64,000 bases of DNA from an uncultured bacterium (GTDB taxonomy: Bacteria > Cyanobacteriota > Vampirovibrionia > Gastranaerophilales > Gastranaerophilaceae). How positions within the stretch are numbered: position 1 is the first letter of the stretch; every line of letters begins with the position of its first letter. The translations under genes were made by a program, and so were the position numbers. This document shows positions 62,386 through 64,000 of the stretch, in pieces. The notes beneath the pieces were generated by a model. The model worked only from the letters and a program-made list of their open reading frames with translations. It was not told the DNA's origin and did not search any database. Location: the NCBI GenBank assembly GCA_902792085.1, contig CADAYE010000006.1, forward strand, positions 1-64,000, in the 5' to 3' direction.

Positions 62386-62451
62386 CCCCTCACCCGCATT
62401 TGTACGGCTCATACTTCGCCTACAACTGCTCCCTCTCCCGATGGTAGAGGG
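62383..62451. repeat. CCCTC palindromic element, copy C (inverted)
   Basis: On the minus strand it reads CCCTCTACC-ATC-GGGAGAGGG, stem 2 GCAgTTGT/ACAAaTGC (one mismatch), and tail GGGTGAGGGGTTA. It is opposite in orientation to A and B and begins in the DUF559 stop codon. Confidence 0.9.
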
Positions 62452-62562
62452 AGTTTTTAAGTAATGAAATTCACTTCTTATTTCCCGCTAACAAATTTTA
62501 TTTTTACGGGTTTTATAATATGATATCGCAGGGGTAAATATAAACTCGAAAAGGATATGAAA

Positions 62563-63249
62563 ATGCAAGTACAAAGAATTTCAAACAACAACACAAATTT
62601 TGGTTCAAAAATAAGATTTAACTATAACCAGTGTGGAGGTGGCAGTAAAACTTCATTGAATGAGTTATATCTGGTTTTAGAAAATGGCAGAGCCAAAGTT
62701 GATAGAACTTTATTAAGAGCATATAAAGGTCTGCTTAATGATGGTAAAGAAAACACATATACTTTTTTTGATGACTGTCTTAACAGAAGTAGTTATTTAA
62801 AAGTAGAAGATTCAACAGGCAATAATTATTACAAATTGCCAAGATGGGAACAAGATTTAAAATACAATGGAATTAGAGATATGATTGTAGATATAGCAAG
62901 AAAAGAAGGTATAATTTCGGGGAAACCTTTTGGTTTAAAAAATTTAGAAGGTTTGTATAATTCTCGTGACATCTATGGTGATGCGTCTAAAATGAATAAA
63001 CGACTTGCAGAGCATGGGTTTAAGAAAACATCTCCGAAATCGGAAAGTGATTTAAAAGAAGAAAATCTATTAGTGCAAGAAGAATTAAAAGAAATAGAAA
63101 AACTAAAATCGTCTGATTCCAAGTATAAAGACGGATACATTAATTATTTAAAATCAGTAATAAGAAATAAAATCAATGCTAAATACAAATCTGAGTATGA
63201 AGAATTAATTGATACTCAAAAAAGAGTTGTAAAGTCTAATGAAGTTTAG
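62563..63249 (+). CDS. Hypothetical protein with N-terminal Ile...Phe-Gly motif
   Basis: 228 residues from ATG 62563, 7 bp after AAAGGA; an ATG at 62557 is too close to it. It begins MQVQRISNNNTNFGSKI, with the Ile...Phe-Gly motif seen at 36611 and 39415. No signal peptide or membrane helix is present. The middle is soluble-looking (YKLPRWEQDLKYNGIRDMIV) and the last ~65 residues are a charged coiled coil (KEENLLVQEELKEIEKLKSS). I do not recognise a family. It stands just after the DUF559 unit. Confidence 0.65.
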   Translation: MQVQRISNNNTNFGSKIRFNYNQCGGGSKTSLNELYLVLENGRAKVDRTLLRAYKGLLNDGKENTYTFFDDCLNRSSYLKVEDSTGNNYYKLPRWEQDLKYNGIRDMIVDIARKEGIISGKPFGLKNLEGLYNSRDIYGDASKMNKRLAEHGFKKTSPKSESDLKEENLLVQEELKEIEKLKSSDSKYKDGYINYLKSVIRNKINAKYKSEYEELIDTQKRVVKSNEV

Positions 63250-63318
63250 ATTTGACAATTAAGGAATTGGTAGGTTGGGTGAAACCCAGCAATAACGAAA
63301 TTTTCTATTAATATAATA

Positions 63319-63350
63319 AAAGAGGCTCTGAATAATCAGAACCTCTTCTT
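63319..63350. terminator. Bidirectional terminator
   Basis: AGAGG(C)TCTGA-ATAA-TCAGA(A)CCTCT lies between convergent genes. The minus-strand side has the better T run (TTTTATTAT). Confidence 0.75.
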
Positions 63351-63371
63351 TATATGTTTTAAGAAATCAAA

Positions 63372-64000
63372 TTACTTAGAGATGCTTGCATCATCAAGCA
63401 AGATAACTTGAATTTCTTCACCTTCGTGTGCAACATAGTTCAAACCAGGAGTAACCAAACCTGTGATTAAACCAACACCTGCACCGACAGGAGTACCAAT
63501 AGCAACACCGGTACCAACTTTGTCAGGGTTAGGAATGAATGAGAAACCAACACCTGCGCCTGTACCAACTGCAGTACCACCAACAGTGTATAATGCAACT
63601 TTACCTGCTGTCATCCAAGGACCTTCTTTCAAAGCATAATCTTTGTAGAATGGTTTAGCGTTCATATCAACTGTTTTTCCGTTCGGAGTTACGACTTTAG
63701 TAATTTGAGTGTAAACTCTTGCGTTTTTGTTGAACCATTGCGGATCTTGGATATTCAAAACTGTTCCGTAGAATTTAGAACCTGCAGGGAATAATAATGT
63801 TCCTTCTTCTGTAACGATATCTTGTGGGTTTGTAAATACAACAGTATCACCTGCAGATGCTAATTTAGATTTGAATTTATCAGTATATTCAATTTCTAAA
63901 ATGTTACCTTCTTTAACAACATTTCTCAAGTTAGTAATTGTAACTTCGTTGCAAGGTGCTTTTTTAGAAACATTTAAGTGTTCAGTTCCCAAAATTGTTT
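63372..64000 (-). CDS. Glycine-zipper envelope protein, 5' end beyond window
   Basis: The frame continues past the right edge; TTG at 63992 is not a convincing start, so the N-terminus is missing. The visible ~209 residues begin with beta-rich sequence (ILEIEYTDKFKSKLASAGDT, LLFPAGSKFYGTVLNI) and end with a long Gly/Val/Thr tract (GGTAVGTGAGVGFSFIPNPD, VAIGTPVGAGVGLITGLVTP), a glycine-zipper-like membrane segment. The middle is like the beta domains of TrbI/VirB10 or slayer-type envelope proteins, but no family is certain. Confidence 0.65.
   Translation of the reverse strand, partial: TILGTEHLNVSKKAPCNEVTITNLRNVVKEGNILEIEYTDKFKSKLASAGDTVVFTNPQDIVTEEGTLLFPAGSKFYGTVLNIQDPQWFNKNARVYTQITKVVTPNGKTVDMNAKPFYKDYALKEGPWMTAGKVALYTVGGTAVGTGAGVGFSFIPNPDKVGTGVAIGTPVGAGVGLITGLVTPGLNYVAHEGEEIQVILLDDASISK

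Larger units (their letters stand above)
61938..62451. mobile_element. DUF559 nuclease gene bounded by inverted palindromic elements
   Basis: Copies B and C face each other around a broken DUF559 gene. The outer 21 bp of the two are identical, as are the inner 13 bp (GGGTGAGGGGTTA against TAACCCCTCACCC), while the middles differ. The right-hand inner end includes the gene's own stop codon (TAA). The total is 514 bp. This arrangement is that of a composite mobile unit with the nuclease as the possible mobiliser; mobility is inferred, not shown. Confidence 0.6.

Noticed and set aside
61848..62451. CRISPR or tandem-repeat reading of the CCCTC elements
   Set aside because: Copies vary in stem sequence and orientation, spacing is irregular, and others are scattered in the window.

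Overview
This AT-rich window looks like a chromosomal segment of a Gram-negative, cyanobacteria-related gut lineage, most likely a non-photosynthetic Gastranaerophilales/Vampirovibrionia ('Melainabacteria') genome. This is inference. It rests on the envelope genes (MsbA-like exporter, KpsF/KdsD-type isomerase, Wzx-like flippase), glyQ without an adjacent glyS (as in cyanobacteria), two LktA-type filamentous adhesins in tandem, and three small unrelated proteins that share an N-terminal Ile...Phe-Gly-like motif. No phylogenetic marker was searched.

Layout. 1-5457: two tandem filamentous adhesins on the minus strand (the first cut by the window edge); the second carries a long D-x-P-T repeat and a C-terminal PilZ-like domain. 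5636-14555: a Wzx-like flippase, rimO, a divergent U32 RNA hydroxylase, and a minus-strand run transketolase half-subunit > ftsE > ftsX > degenerate GGDEF protein > isochorismatase-type hydrolase, with overlapping or nearly abutting ends. 14815-24352: a Pro-rich/HEAT protein, two PlsC acyltransferases, a phosphohexomutase, a regulator made only of four GntR-type winged helices, a Ski2-like helicase, a P-loop kinase and an XRE regulator. 24623-28200: a very AT-rich glycosyltransferase cassette ending in a GT2-pyruvyltransferase fusion. 28328-35878: glyQ, two APC amino-acid permeases, HU, an MsbA-like exporter and a Kdo-pathway isomerase. 35894-39831: tRNA-Gly with a duplicated 3' end, a palindromic insert, and a phage tail-fibre-like pair. 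40000-48091: a giant TonB-C-domain protein, a divergent sigma factor, a zinc-ribbon/ATPase/TPR protein and a predicted metal exporter. 48146-60003: mostly housekeeping genes (TPR glycosyltransferase-like, alr, lpdA, grpE, dnaJ, a beta-propeller protein, methyltransferase, HIT, speE, TrmH-type methyltransferase, M24 peptidase, parvulin). 60117-63992: a candidate structured RNA, an anti-sigma/ECF sigma/Spy operon, and a mobile-looking unit holding a broken DUF559 nuclease gene.

The most distinctive signal is a family of about 70-bp palindromic elements. Copies lie at 61848, 61938, 62383, 52801, 51189 and a variant at 36036, with a partial at 48091. Each has a CCCTC/GAGGG hairpin, a second stem whose sequence differs between copies while pairing is kept, and a GGGTGAGGG-like tail. 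One copy is inserted in frame (72 nt, 24 codons) in lpdA. Two inverted copies flank a DUF559 nuclease gene, with the inner ends in perfect inverted repeat and the gene's stop codon forming part of one copy. This suggests a nuclease-associated palindromic mobile element. Other palindromes (19720-19882, 36243-36372, 56023-56102) show that small inverted-repeat elements are common here; one supplies the last codons of a methyltransferase gene.

All calls come from reading the sequence and the translated proteins; no database search was run.
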